From positions 1 through 64,000 of the forward strand of contig JAQGDQ010000421.1 in assembly GCA_030141605.1 (NCBI GenBank): a DNA stretch of 64,000 bases, in the 5' to 3' direction. The translations under genes were made by a program, and so were the position numbers. This DNA is from Tubiluchus corallicola. Its lineage: Eukaryota > Priapulida > Priapulimorpha > Priapulimorphida > Tubiluchidae. Each line of letters opens with the position of its first letter. Position 1 is the first letter of the stretch. Below, piece by piece: positions 24,440 to 34,965 of the stretch. The notes beneath the pieces were generated by a model. The model was not told where the DNA came from. It saw only the letters and a program-made list of their open reading frames with translations, and did no database searches.

Positions 24440-24768
24440 AAAGATCTGAGCTTGGCAGCAGAAAAAAATCGAAGCAAAATGACTACTTCAACGAGCTACT
24501 ATCGAAATTTGAAAATACAAGTTTTTATGATTGCATTACTAGTTTCTAACCAGAAAAGTGGGTACGGGGTTATAAAATCAGATTTTTAGTATTTTTTTAA
24601 CTTTTCATTGACAATTTGATGCTAAAATATAAAAATCCAATATATTTAGCATTTGCTTTTATAAAAAACACAAAATTGACATTTGACCAAATTTTTGGTG
24701 CATTCTACGTTGAAGCATCATAACACAGTTTTAACTATGTCGACTTATGGACGGTTTTGGTTTGCAAG
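24440..24768. repeat. Dispersed repeat family R2, copy 2 (inverted)
   Basis: Inverted relative to 5,878-6,225 and ending TTATGGACGGTTTTGGTTTG. It lies just upstream of the ABCA start exon and abuts the tandem duplication at 24,772-25,290. Confidence 0.7.
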
Positions 24769-24771
24769 GAC

Positions 24772-24956
24772 ACAAATAAATCTTTCAATAATAAAATATT
24801 ACTAATAGTTAAAGAGAGCCATGAAAATAAGCACAAAAATACTTACAAATATTTGATGATCCATAAAAATAAGCATAAAAATAGTTACAAATGTTTGATG
24901 AGTTTTTGTTTTACATTGCTTAATGTTCCAATAAGCCGAGTTTCCATTCTAGCGTA

Positions 24957-25010
<54 letters not shown>

Positions 25011-25290
25011 GGGGGAGAAAGAGAGACAATTGGAAAGTAAAGAGATGGAGGAGAGAGACGGGGAGAACCAAGAGAGCAAGAGAGAACGTACGTTGAATCT
25101 GGATATTGTAAGAAGCCATAGTCACCACGTTGTCACAAAACAAATCTTTCAATAACAAAATATTACTAATAGTTAAAGAGTTCCATAAAAATATGCATAA
25201 AAATACTTACATATATTTGATGAGTTTTTGCTTTACATTGCTTAATGTTCCAATAAACCGAGTTTCCATTCTAGCGCACATCGAATTTCA
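24772..25290. repeat. Tandem duplication containing (GA)n and an ABCA exon 3 fragment
   Basis: The stretch from AAATCTTTCAATAA through GAGTTTCCATTCTAGCG occurs at about 24,777-24,955 and again at 25,142-25,281. Between the copies lie a (GA)n tract (24,961-25,006) and about 42 bases of ABCA exon 3. Confidence 0.8.
25092..25133 (-). pseudogene. Captured fragment of ABCA exon 3
   Basis: GTACGTTGAATCTGGATATT and the following AAGAAGCCAT reproduce, with a few changes, the last ~42 bases of ABCA exon 3 with its donor and the adjoining GA tract (compare 21,700-21,752). It lies upstream of the gene start, has no acceptor or full exon, and is not expected to code. Confidence 0.8.
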
Positions 25291-26644
25291 GGTGATCATA
25301 CAATCTGCAAGTAAGTAGAAGAAAATTTACATAAGAATAAATGCACCAAAAGTCAAGCCCAACTGCTAATGTTTATAAAATACGTGTTTGTCAAATGAAT
25401 TAAACATACGCAAACAAACACGTGCAAATTTTAAGGTAATAAAGAACTACTAGCAAGTACTGCTAAAACAATAACCTACGCCTATACACCTGCAAATGTT
25501 TGACAAATTTTAGCCAAACCTTAAATAAAGTGTGCAGATCCAAAGTCCAAGAAGCTGATATAAATTTATCTGCTAAGGCAATGGCTGACTGTTTACAATG
25601 TGTTTGGCATTTAAATGCCAAACTAAAAGATCATTACATACTGATATTGCATATATGTCAACTCAAAGGCCAAGCTAATGATACGGATAAAGATGGATGA
25701 AGATGACAACCAAGTATTTGCCACTTTGCAGTGCATTTATAGTTTAACATTTAAGCCTGAATTTTACACAGCTAACAGAATCTTTAAAGGCAAACCCAGA
25801 AGACTGTGTAAACATTAGTTCAGACTAAAGAATACTCTAAAATATTGACAACTACAATAGCTTTTTAAAAGATTAAATAATAATTACCTCGGATACTCAA
25901 ATTTTGTTAAACTTTCAAAGCTATGCGTGGCTAAGATTGGCAACGGCGCCTTTTTGTCACATGCAAGTGGCCGACAAATAGGAGGTGGTACCGTGATAAC
26001 CATGATCATGAACTGCAGTGTTAGTTTCTAACATTATATGACATAGAGCCCATTTTCATGACATCATGCGTTTAAGCAGTGACACTTACACAAACATTAT
26101 TGACGTGCAGGGCAGATACTTGCTATTGCTCAAACTGTGGTTAGTCTCTGACATAAGGATTAGCTGTGTTCGGTTGCCGTTGATTAACTTTCTAAGTTAA
26201 TTATTCAAATTCAAGGAACAATTGTTAACTTTTACAGGCAAGAAAATGTATATTTTGGACAGTAAATTAAAATGAGATTAAGTCTAAACAATCGTCCAGT
26301 TTTCCTTTAACAGATGCTTATTTTTTCAGGTCATACAAAGTGCTCAGTGCTTTCTTACACAGTGCTCAGTGGTGCGAGTTCCTGAAAGAAATTCAATGAT
26401 TGCATCCTATACTGCACACTCTAATTATATGAGGCAGCGCAACGTTTTCTCATTTGACATGAAGCCAAAGAAAACATAATTGGGCAATTACCGATTACAC
26501 TGATTTTTGCTCGGGCGCAATCAAATATCAGTAATGAAGACTGATGAGCTAATAGCTCGTTTAATAGTAATTCAATAATATATTCAATAATGTGAGTACC
26601 ACAAGACATTACCTGCATATTAATAAGTACCTTTACTTATTAAT

Positions 26645-27006
26645 AATACAGCCATAGAAATTGTTAAAGATTTCAAACTTTTGGGAATAAAAATTTCAGA
26701 TGATCTTAAAAGGGAAGCTAACATGCTCTGTTGTGTAAAACAAGCCCGCCCTTTTTAAGAAAACTTAAATCATATAACGTCACATTCCCCTCCATCACAG
26801 CATATAACATTGCCCCTGCTGTGATGGAGAGCTTTTAATTACAACCCTCAATGGTGACGAATTCCATCCTGGTAATAAATCTTTTGAAATTCTCCCCTCT
26901 GGTCGTAGATACTCTTCACTTAATGCTAAAACCAGAAGGACTTTAAATTCTTTCTATCCTGTTGTAGATCGGACTATCAACAGTAAATTTGCAATAAGCA
27001 AGAATT
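26645..27006 (+). pseudogene. LINE reverse-transcriptase C-terminal remnant
   Basis: Plus-strand frames read IVKDFKLLGIKISDDLK, the KLLG-x-x-I-x-x-DL-W block common in Jockey/CR1-type reverse transcriptases. After a deletion comes GNKSFEILPSGRRYSSLNAK, the ending seen in such ORFs. Stops and frame breaks show it is dead. Confidence 0.65.
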
Positions 27007-27309
27007 GTTACCACACAAAAGTAATTTTGTTTCCGCAGCTAGTTTTCACTTTTCGCCATTCGTCTGTTAGATGAGCACTACAGCCTGCATTTTGGAAGTG
27101 TGTTGCATGAAGAACAGGTGCTGTACTACCAAGTGCAGAGCTATTCGTTTGTGACATAATACACATGTTCAAGAGCTCATGCGTGAGCACAGAGGTAAAT
27201 TTGAATTTTTTTCTAATAATTATCGGAACTTTTGTTTATCACACTGAATGCTGTGCAATAGAAATGTGCTTCAATATTAGCTCTCACAAACATATGTAAC
27301 ATGCTCTTG

Positions 27310-27500
27310 GCATGTCTGTCCTATTGAAAATTGTGTTCGTTTGTGACACCATCAATAGCTGGGCTCGCCTGCCGTTAATTAAGTTTTTAACCTATTATCT
27401 AATTATCAGAAAAACGTTGGCATTGTTATATGTGTTAAATCGTATACATTTTACCGTACTTCGAAATGGGGTAGGACACGAAAAATCGTCCTGTTTTGCT
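27310..27500. repeat. Dispersed repeat family R1, copy 3 (inverted)
   Basis: The reverse complement resembles 4,055-4,290 and 19,510-19,710; on the plus strand it reads ATCAATAGCTGGGCTCGCCT and CCTATTATCTAATTATCAGA. It is intergenic. Confidence 0.65.
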
Positions 27501-27714
27501 TTAAGCTTTGTAAAATTTTCAGTAAAGGAGAACAACAACAACAAATAAAAAAGCTATTAAATTCAACAAAAGATATAATGAGACGAAAATTATATATTGC
27601 TGATGCAGTTGGTTACAAAATTTTTAAATCATTTTCTAGGACAAAGTGCTAGACAGCTGGGGTAAAGCAATAAAACTGATTAAAGTAACTTGAAACTGAA
27701 TAGATAAATCCTGA

Positions 27715-29440
27715 ATTGTTCTACTTTGCACTAACAATTTCCGTAATTACAATTTTTATATTTGACAAAGTACAATTGTTCACTGTGATAAAATTAATCC
27801 TAAACTACGGAATAAAATAACCCAAGTATCTTTTTGACCTAGTTGTATTGAATCCTATCAAACCTAATTTAAAAATAAACAAAATCAATTTAAAATCAAG
27901 CAGAACCTGCAGCGCCAGGTACCCTGTGAAGCTGAACCATTAATTTTCAAGTAGAAGGTTTTGTTAAGTGCTCAGAAACTGATGTGTTGTTATCTGGATG
28001 GTTAAGTGGATAAATCCTGAAATGTTGTCTGGATGGTTCAGTGGTAAAAGCTTTCTATATATGACAGTAATGCCAAAGATGGCTGTTAGCTTGACAGTAG
28101 GCCAAGAGAATTTTAAGAAAGTTACGGCTTTCAAAGCACATCTATGTTACCTTGCTGTGTTTAGCTGCCTTTCAGTTACAGTATAAATCAAATCACAAAT
28201 ATAGATTATTACCAATGTTATAGATTATATAACATAGATTATTACCTATGTTAATAATACAAGAAACAATGACAGCGGTCCAAGTTTTTTAAAAGAGAGA
28301 AAATGGGTGACATTCATCGTGTGGTTTTGCTCAAGCTGATGCATGGGTTAAACCCATGACTTCGTCCTCACGGTTCATCAAGACACTGGTATTCAAAAGA
28401 ACGACATTCAAACACTAAACTGCGTCCACGTGATCAGCTTTCACTAACAGTTAATTTGCGCATAATTATTTGCTGAATGGATGTTCTCCTCATCGAAACA
28501 AGCTTTGTTTTAGCACATGAATTTAAAAAGGAAAAAGAAAATCAGAGGAAAAGGCATTTTTGGAATTTTTAAATTCTCAGTGACAGCTGCCACTGGTCAT
28601 CTGCGCTCTGACGTGTTTAGCAACTGAGTCACCAGCACGCATTATTATTGGCTTGGCATCATCAAACTTGAATAATATTCAAATTTCAATGTGAATTCTT
28701 GGCTTTGACACGGTCCTACAACATTGACAAATTTGATGCTGACAAATTTTGAATGACCGTGTAGACGGCTTATTAGCATTGATTTTTATAAATCAGCAAT
28801 TCTGATTTTTTTTGAAGTTTGTACGTATGTGGATATATCTCTTAACAGTGGGAGCCAAACTTGCTAATTCATTAAACGCTTGTACATAAACCAGGTCATG
28901 CTGTTTAAACTAGCCTCGAAAATTCTTACTAAGCTGACTGTATGTCTGCAAGCACAATGTGCATTTTAGAGAACGCAAACATTCTTTTTTTGGTTATAGT
29001 AAAATGAAAAGAATAATCATTTTGAAACAGTATTATTAGTTAGTTATTGAGGAAGTTGTCGGGGGAAAAAGAAACTATTAATGGATGGCACTTTAAGGTG
29101 TATATGGTGTAAATTTAACATATTGAAAGTTCAACTTATAGCTAGGCCTAGGCAAGAAATTGACAAAGTTTTTTGAACACTTACAGAACCTTCTACTTGA
29201 AAATTAGTGGCTCAACTTCACAGGGTACCTGGCACTGCATGTTCTGCTTGATTTTAAATTGATTTTATTTATTTTTTAATTAGGTTTGATAGGATTCAGT
29301 ACAACTAGTCAAAAAGATACTTGAGTTATTTTATTCATTAGTTTAGGCATTAATTTTATCACAGTGAATCTTTATATTTTGTCAAATATAAAAACTGAAA
29401 TTACGGAGATTGGCTGAGCAAAGTGGAATTATCTATAACA
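27715..29440. repeat. Inverted repeat pair, ~255-bp arms
   Basis: About 27,715-27,965 and 29,183-29,440 are diverged inverted copies (CTTTGCACTAACAATTTCCG / CACAGGGTACCTGGCACTGC region), 1.2 kb apart. The enclosed 1.2 kb has no clear coding content. It could be a foldback-type element or two opposed insertions. Confidence 0.7.
28000..28070 (+). repeat. Possible tRNA-derived repeat segment
   Basis: CTGGATGGTTCAGTGGTAAAAGC has the spacing of a tRNA A box, and a related CTGGATGGTTAAGTGG lies just before it. No complete cloverleaf is visible. Confidence 0.25.
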
Positions 29441-30104
29441 ATTATTCTAACATCTTGTTTTACATTTTAAATTTAAATTCAATTTATCAATGCCGATGAT
29501 GACCTATGATGGTTGAAACATCCAGGAAAATTATACGGATGATTTTAAATAAATTCATGATCATGGTTAAATGCTTGACTTTGTTAATTGTTACTAGGAT
29601 AACCTGGGGTAAACGAAAATGAGCAAGCTTTACTCTTTATTACACTTTATATACTTTGATAATGCTTTCACTTGAGAAGTGCAATATATTGGCTTTCTGA
29701 CTACATAAAAAAGAAGCAGCTGGAGCACTAAGTCCAGCATGAATCTTTTCTTAAAATTCTTTGAGCGGTATGACGTCATCAGAGGCCACATACTGTATTC
29801 TAATTAGACACAGATGTTTTTAATAATAGATTTCATGGACAAGCAAGGGATAGGAGTGTATAAAAAGAAGGAAGAGGGAGAGGAAAAGAAAAAGAGACAA
29901 GGAGAAACAAGGGGAGAGAGAGAAAAGTGAATATGCTTGCTGTTAAAATAATCAAAAACATTGTTAAATTTATCTGTGTATTGCCCAGGTCCATGTAGAC
30001 CTAACATAAAATATCAAAATTAAGCTCATTAATGACAACAGGAAAAGGTTTTGTCATCGTTCGACCGTTTTGTGACAAATGCTCACTCTTTCCTGTTCCT
30101 GGTC

Positions 30105-30345
30105 GACCTTACCACCTAAGGTTGACCTTTCCCAGTTACCCTAGGTTGACCAAAATGGTCTACTAGGCATGTGATGGCCGGTTGACCTACTTAGGGATGA
30201 TGCAAAAGATCAGCAAAAAATATAAAAAGGTTGGCCTTTCCCTATTACTTAAGGTTGAACCAAAATGTCTATCGGACTTGCATTGGCTGGTCGGCCTATT
30301 TAGGAGCGACCGAAAAAGATCCAGATTTTCGGGACGATTTTATTG
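30105..30345. repeat. Diverged tandem repeat, ~115-bp unit x2
   Basis: GGTTGACCTTTCCCAGTTAC through GGTTGACCTACTTAGGGATG is followed by a diverged second copy beginning GGTTGGCCTTTCCCTATTAC. A partial unit (GGTCGACCTTACCACC) may precede them. Noncoding. Confidence 0.65.
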
Positions 30346-30659
30346 CAATAGTCGACCATTTCCGGTTGTACTTCCTCAAATTAAGTTTTTTAATTAGCGA
30401 TCAATTCATCACATGGTCAATTCACCCCACTTTACTCTTTTTTTACTCTGTATAATTACTGGCTCACAGCAGGTCTACTAAAATTATAATAACACGCTAT
30501 ACTAAATTAGAACATACAAGAATACTAAACTGAACTAAACTAAAAAATAAACAAAAATTTTACATCAAATTCTATCTATTTAATACACTAGTGATAGTAT
30601 ATTGTATATTTTAATATTAGTAATAGTCTAATTACTCAGCACAAAGTTGAGTTATATAA

Positions 30660-30710
30660 CATATATATAGATATATATATATATATCTATATAGTATATA
30701 TATATTACAC
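30660..30710. repeat. AT-rich dinucleotide tract
   Basis: Mostly (TA)n with interruptions, self-complementary around ATATATCTATATAG. Confidence 0.85.
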
Positions 30711-31619
30711 ATAGTGTGTATATGGTGCATATACACAGAACAGTATGGTCAGGAGTCAGATGTTCACTACTGCTAATCATAAGTGCTTACCATAATAGTT
30801 AGCACATTGTGAGATTTGTTGTGTAACAAAACAGTTATATGCAAATAAATTGTAAACGATTCTTTGTGCTCTTCGTGGATAGATATTTACAAAAACGTGC
30901 TCTGCTTCCAAACATACCTCAAACGTCTATTAATATAGGATACCTCTTGTGCACAAATATTTGTGTAACGCATTTTCAAACCATAGATCGTTTGCAATCT
31001 TATAACTTCCAACCAGGTATTCTTACCAAAAAGGTACATTTTCTCTATCCAAGTCAATTTTACAGTAGTTGACAAGCATATGAAAACCGCCACATTAGCC
31101 GTTCAGAACTGGAGATGGTAGTGTTATAAAACATAATAAGTAGTGAGTTATCAACATTAAGATTTTTAATTTTTCGAACAAAGTACAGTTTTCTTATTAG
31201 CCTTGCTGACTACATGAGAGACATGTGAAAAGTGAATATCTTTATCTTATCGATAAAACATCCAAGGGACTTGTAATCATCAACTATTTCTACCTCAGAA
31301 ATAACGTGTGTAATATACACTAGTACTCACTCCTCTCATTAAAATTACGTCTACACCACAAAAACTCATTAATAATTTGTACTTTAAACTTACTGTTTGG
31401 CTTTGCAAAAAAAGAAATGCAAGACTAGGTCGAAACCTTATGAAACTCCTAACAATCGGAAATTTTGCATTCAATGCAAGTTTTTTATTCATCTCAGACT
31501 GTCAGCGTCCTAGAATTCGCAACGACGCAAGCTGGTTACTTTATTTTAAACCCTTGATAATCACATTAGTTTACATTTCTGTTATAACTATTGAATGTTA
31601 CTATAAATTATATAATTGA

Positions 31620-31765
31620 TATTATGAAAGGAGATATCATCAGCTGGATTGGAGATTGGTTGTTTGTAAGAAAACAATGTGTCGTATTTGATGGTGTAGA
31701 AAGTGTGAAAGGTTGGTGACAAGTTTTATTCTACAGGGATCGTTACTATTAATAACAGAATCACT
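31620..31765 (+). pseudogene. LINE reverse-transcriptase fragment
   Basis: The plus strand reads GDIISWIGDWLFVRKQCVVF followed by DGVESVKGW, the I-x-x-WI-x-x-WL-x-x-R-x-Q-x-V block that precedes the SGVPQGS motif in LINE reverse transcriptases. The next motif is broken by a stop and frameshift. A dead copy. Confidence 0.6.
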
Positions 31766-32649
31766 AACAAGTTTTCAACAATGGTTAAAATGAATAGATA
31801 GATCCAGAATCAAAGAAAGGATAGAGAAAACACTACAAAGTCACCTAGTCTGTTATCCTTTATCGAATATAGATAAAATGATTGTTAGACACTGGTGGGC
31901 ATTGATGTTGTCAGTTTAGTTTAGGAAACATTATTAATTTTTAGAATTATGACATTTGCTATATAATTAAGTAATCCTGAATAAAGAAAATACATGTACT
32001 ATAAATTAGTGAGCAACAGAATAGGGTCAATTTTGCATAAGCTATAAATAGCATTTTGATTTTGAGTGAAAAACAGGTCAAATTTGTTATGTAATAATAA
32101 AAACACATTGAGTTAATAATGCAGTTAATCAACAACGAGAATTAAATACATTTTGATTTTGACAATAATACTACATAAAATAATTTTAAATATGCTGATA
32201 AGACAAACATTTAGCTATATAAGTTTTTCAAACGATTTTATAAAGGAGAGGTAAGACTTGTGCAATCGTCAACAACACCTGAAACTTTACGCATAAAATA
32301 GTACAGCGGTATGACTTTAATAATTGCTCTGTAAAGAAGAAAAGAAAGACAGAGCATTTACTGATACTTATGATAATTTCTGTAACGACGAGTGGATTTA
32401 CTAATTTGTAGTGTCATAAGCAACAGCATGCAAGCTATGAATCGGTAGCTCGTTATTCAATAATAAAAAAAATAGTTGAGTATTAGAGTACATTATCTGA
32501 GCCACAGATTCATGCCATGCTGTAGTATTTTTAGTTTTATGAACATTAATGTAGTTAAGATTATGAAGTTAGGTAAAGAAAATAGAATATAGTTGAGCAA
32601 GAGCTTGACATTAATCAGAATAAGTTAATAGCAATTGCTTTTTAAGTTT

Positions 32650-33980
32650 GCAAGTTCAAGATATAGATACTGTTAGTATCTTTAATATTACCGTTCAAAC
32701 ATTTCCATAATTTAACAGCTTTATATTTGATAGTACTTAATCCATGATTGGTAAAGAATCTGGGCGTAAAATATAGATCACGAGTGACAGATCTAGTTTC
32801 GTAGTTACGGATTTCATATATGGGAGTAAAATAGTTACAGAATAGCTCAGGTAAGTTCTTATTTTCGAAACGATACCTGAACTTGGCCAGCTATAATTGG
32901 CAAATTTCATTAAGCTACAACAGTTTAAGTTTTACATAATAGGATATAGCATGAGCACAATATGGTTAAATGTAATGATTTTCACTGTCTTGTCCTGGGC
33001 TGTAATGAGTGGTTTTAGGACAGATGTCTTGGCTGTACCAAAGCATAGAATACAATACTGGAGATAAGGATATGCGAGTAGTAAAACATTCGTAAGACGA
33101 ATGTGTCTAAGAAATATCGCACTTTAACAAAAAGACCAATGAGCTTATTAAGCTTATACGTAACTGATGTAATTTGAGTTTTCCACGACAACGTATTATC
33201 AATATACAAACATAAGTATTTTATATTATCGGTTGCAATTAATTCATGATCCCATATAAACAGTTTAAAAGTATTATGTGAATCGAAGGCTTGGGTAGAA
33301 ATAAGCATAAGTCAACCTCGGGTATAAGGTACTCGCTTATAAGGGATCACAAGCACTGGTCCCGATTTTTCGTAACGTTTTTTCTGTGTGAAAATCTTTG
33401 TATATAAGGTACTCGGATACAAGGGACTTTCAGTTATAAGAGACGATATCTTCAGGCCCCGCGTAATAGTAACCCAGGCAAATTATCTCGCATATAAGGG
33501 ACCCTATGATCAAAGCGAAATTGATCGATTTATAACCTCAATTTTTAGCAAACTCGGCCTTCGAACAGCTCGGTTTCCGCGGTCACATACATCTCGCATC
33601 GCTGAAGGAGCTTCCTACATACCGTTGGCATTAAATGTGTAGCAATAATGCATAAAAATATGGGTAAAAGTACAGAAAAATACAGGTCTAGATACACCCT
33701 CGGTCTGACTCAAATTCGGCTATAAGGGACATCGTATATAAGGGATGGTTATAAGGGACGGTTTTTTCCGGCCCTGAGGTGTCCCTTATATCAGAGGTTG
33801 ACTGTATATTTTGTTTTTTCATAGTTTATTGTTAACCTTTTAGCCCTCATCCATGTATATATCTTGTCTAGTTCATTGTTAGTTTTCAGCTGCAGCTGAC
33901 TGAGATTAGTACCATGTAAAAGTAGGACGTGGAAATCAGAACAGTATGCCAAATCACTGATGTAAATTAAGAGAAAAACA
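32650..33980 (-). pseudogene. LINE reverse transcriptase, 3' part, split by a MITE
   Basis: On the minus strand, 33,980-33,807 reads LLIYISDLAYCSDFHVLLLH and LKTNNELDKIYTWM, the catalytic-core area, with the usual FADD-type motif degraded. After the inserted MITE, 33,307-33,015 continues with MLIS and KYLCLYIDNTLSWKTQIT, then after frameshifts 32,900-32,650 gives FENKNLPELFCNYFTP. Order and content fit a Jockey/CR1-like element, now inactive. Confidence 0.72.
33310..33804. mobile_element. pogo/Tigger-like MITE inserted in a LINE
   Basis: This 495-base element has terminal inverted repeats: AGTCAACCTCGGGTATAAGG at the left, and at the right the complement of CAGTCAACCTCTGATATAAG. It is flanked on both sides by TA (33,308-33,309 and 33,805-33,806). 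Several TATAAGGGAC blocks repeat inside. The 84-codon frame within it resembles no transposase. The left end lacks the first C. Confidence 0.8.
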
Positions 33981-34255
33981 TGTGTCTGTTAAAAAAGCAA
34001 ACAAAATCTTTCGAATGATAAAGAGGCACATCGTTTCTAGAATTAGAGAAATTCTATTGAAATTATACATTGGTTTGGTTAGACCTCATCTAGAATACTG
34101 TGTGCAACTTTGGAATCCCCATTACCAGAAAGTTGTACTGCTTGGAAGGCGTACAAACGCATGCTACAAAACTAATATTCGGTTGCAATAATATGCCATA
34201 TTTAGAAAGATTGAAGTATTGCAGTTTGGCCATGCTTGAATTAAGAAGACACAGC
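33979..34255 (+). pseudogene. Second LINE reverse-transcriptase fragment, opposite strand
   Basis: The plus strand reads KKANKIFRMIKRHI and LYIGLVRPHLEYCVQLWNPH. After a frameshift near 34,140 it continues GVQTHATKLIFGCNNMPYLE and RLKYCSLAMLELRRHSGD. These are the YK-LVRPHLEYC-x-x-WNP and ERL-L-L-LE-RR blocks of LINE ORF2. It starts almost exactly where the minus-strand LINE begins. Confidence 0.75.
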
Positions 34256-34256
34256 G

Positions 34257-34965
34257 GAGATGTGCCCATTGCAAACTTTCCTATTTCCATATTCCTGTAT
34301 TTTTTCCACATTCACATTCGACACGAGTATTTCATGTTTAAGGAGCTGGTAGCATCAAAGAAAGGTTTGTAACACTTCAGGAAAAACACATGCTGTTTAT
34401 TGGCGCATTAGCTAATGGTAAGTACCTGCCCGTTCAAAGCTCATTAGCTATCTAACCACATAGGTTCCTGTCAATTACAAACTTTCCAGTTCCCATATTT
34501 CCGCACTTTTCACAATCAACAACTGCGTAGTCTAAAAAACTGGTGAAGAATAAGGAAACATATATTATTTATCTCCAACTCATATGGGTTACATAACTAA
34601 TGAACTAATATACAATGTGTGTTTTTGTCGATGAGTTACACCAGCTCTTTAAACATGCAATACGTGTGCGAAATGTGAAACATGCGGAAAGGGCAGAATA
34701 TGGAAACGTGAGTTTGTAATGGGCAGATACCTATATCATTAGATAGCTAATGAGCTAATAGCATAACAAACAATGAGCTAATAACATAGCATAATGTGTG
34801 TTTTGCTGAGGGGTGACAAACTCTTCTTTGGCTACATAAACTAGCTCTTTAAACCTGAAGTGCTTGTGCTGAATGTGAGCTAGAAGTTCTTGTTTCGAAT
34901 GTGAACTTAGCGAAAATGCAGGAACGTGGGAATGGGAGTTTCTAATGGGCAACTTGTCATGCTAA
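34257..34965. repeat. Cluster of four ~170-bp repeats, two in each direction
   Basis: A unit with TGCCCATTACAAACTTTCC, TTCCCATATT, a CACATTC block and GTTTAAAGAGCTGGT is seen forward at about 34,257-34,425 and 34,440-34,600, and inverted at about 34,610-34,735 and 34,750-34,965. The whole is an imperfect palindrome directly after the LINE fragment. Confidence 0.65.

Noticed and set aside
33388-33642. 84-residue frame inside the MITE
   Set aside because: No transposase motif; the element is too short to be autonomous and the frame runs over internal repeats.
34100-34372. Independent 90-residue gene
   Set aside because: It is the frameshifted continuation of the LINE fragment at 33,979.
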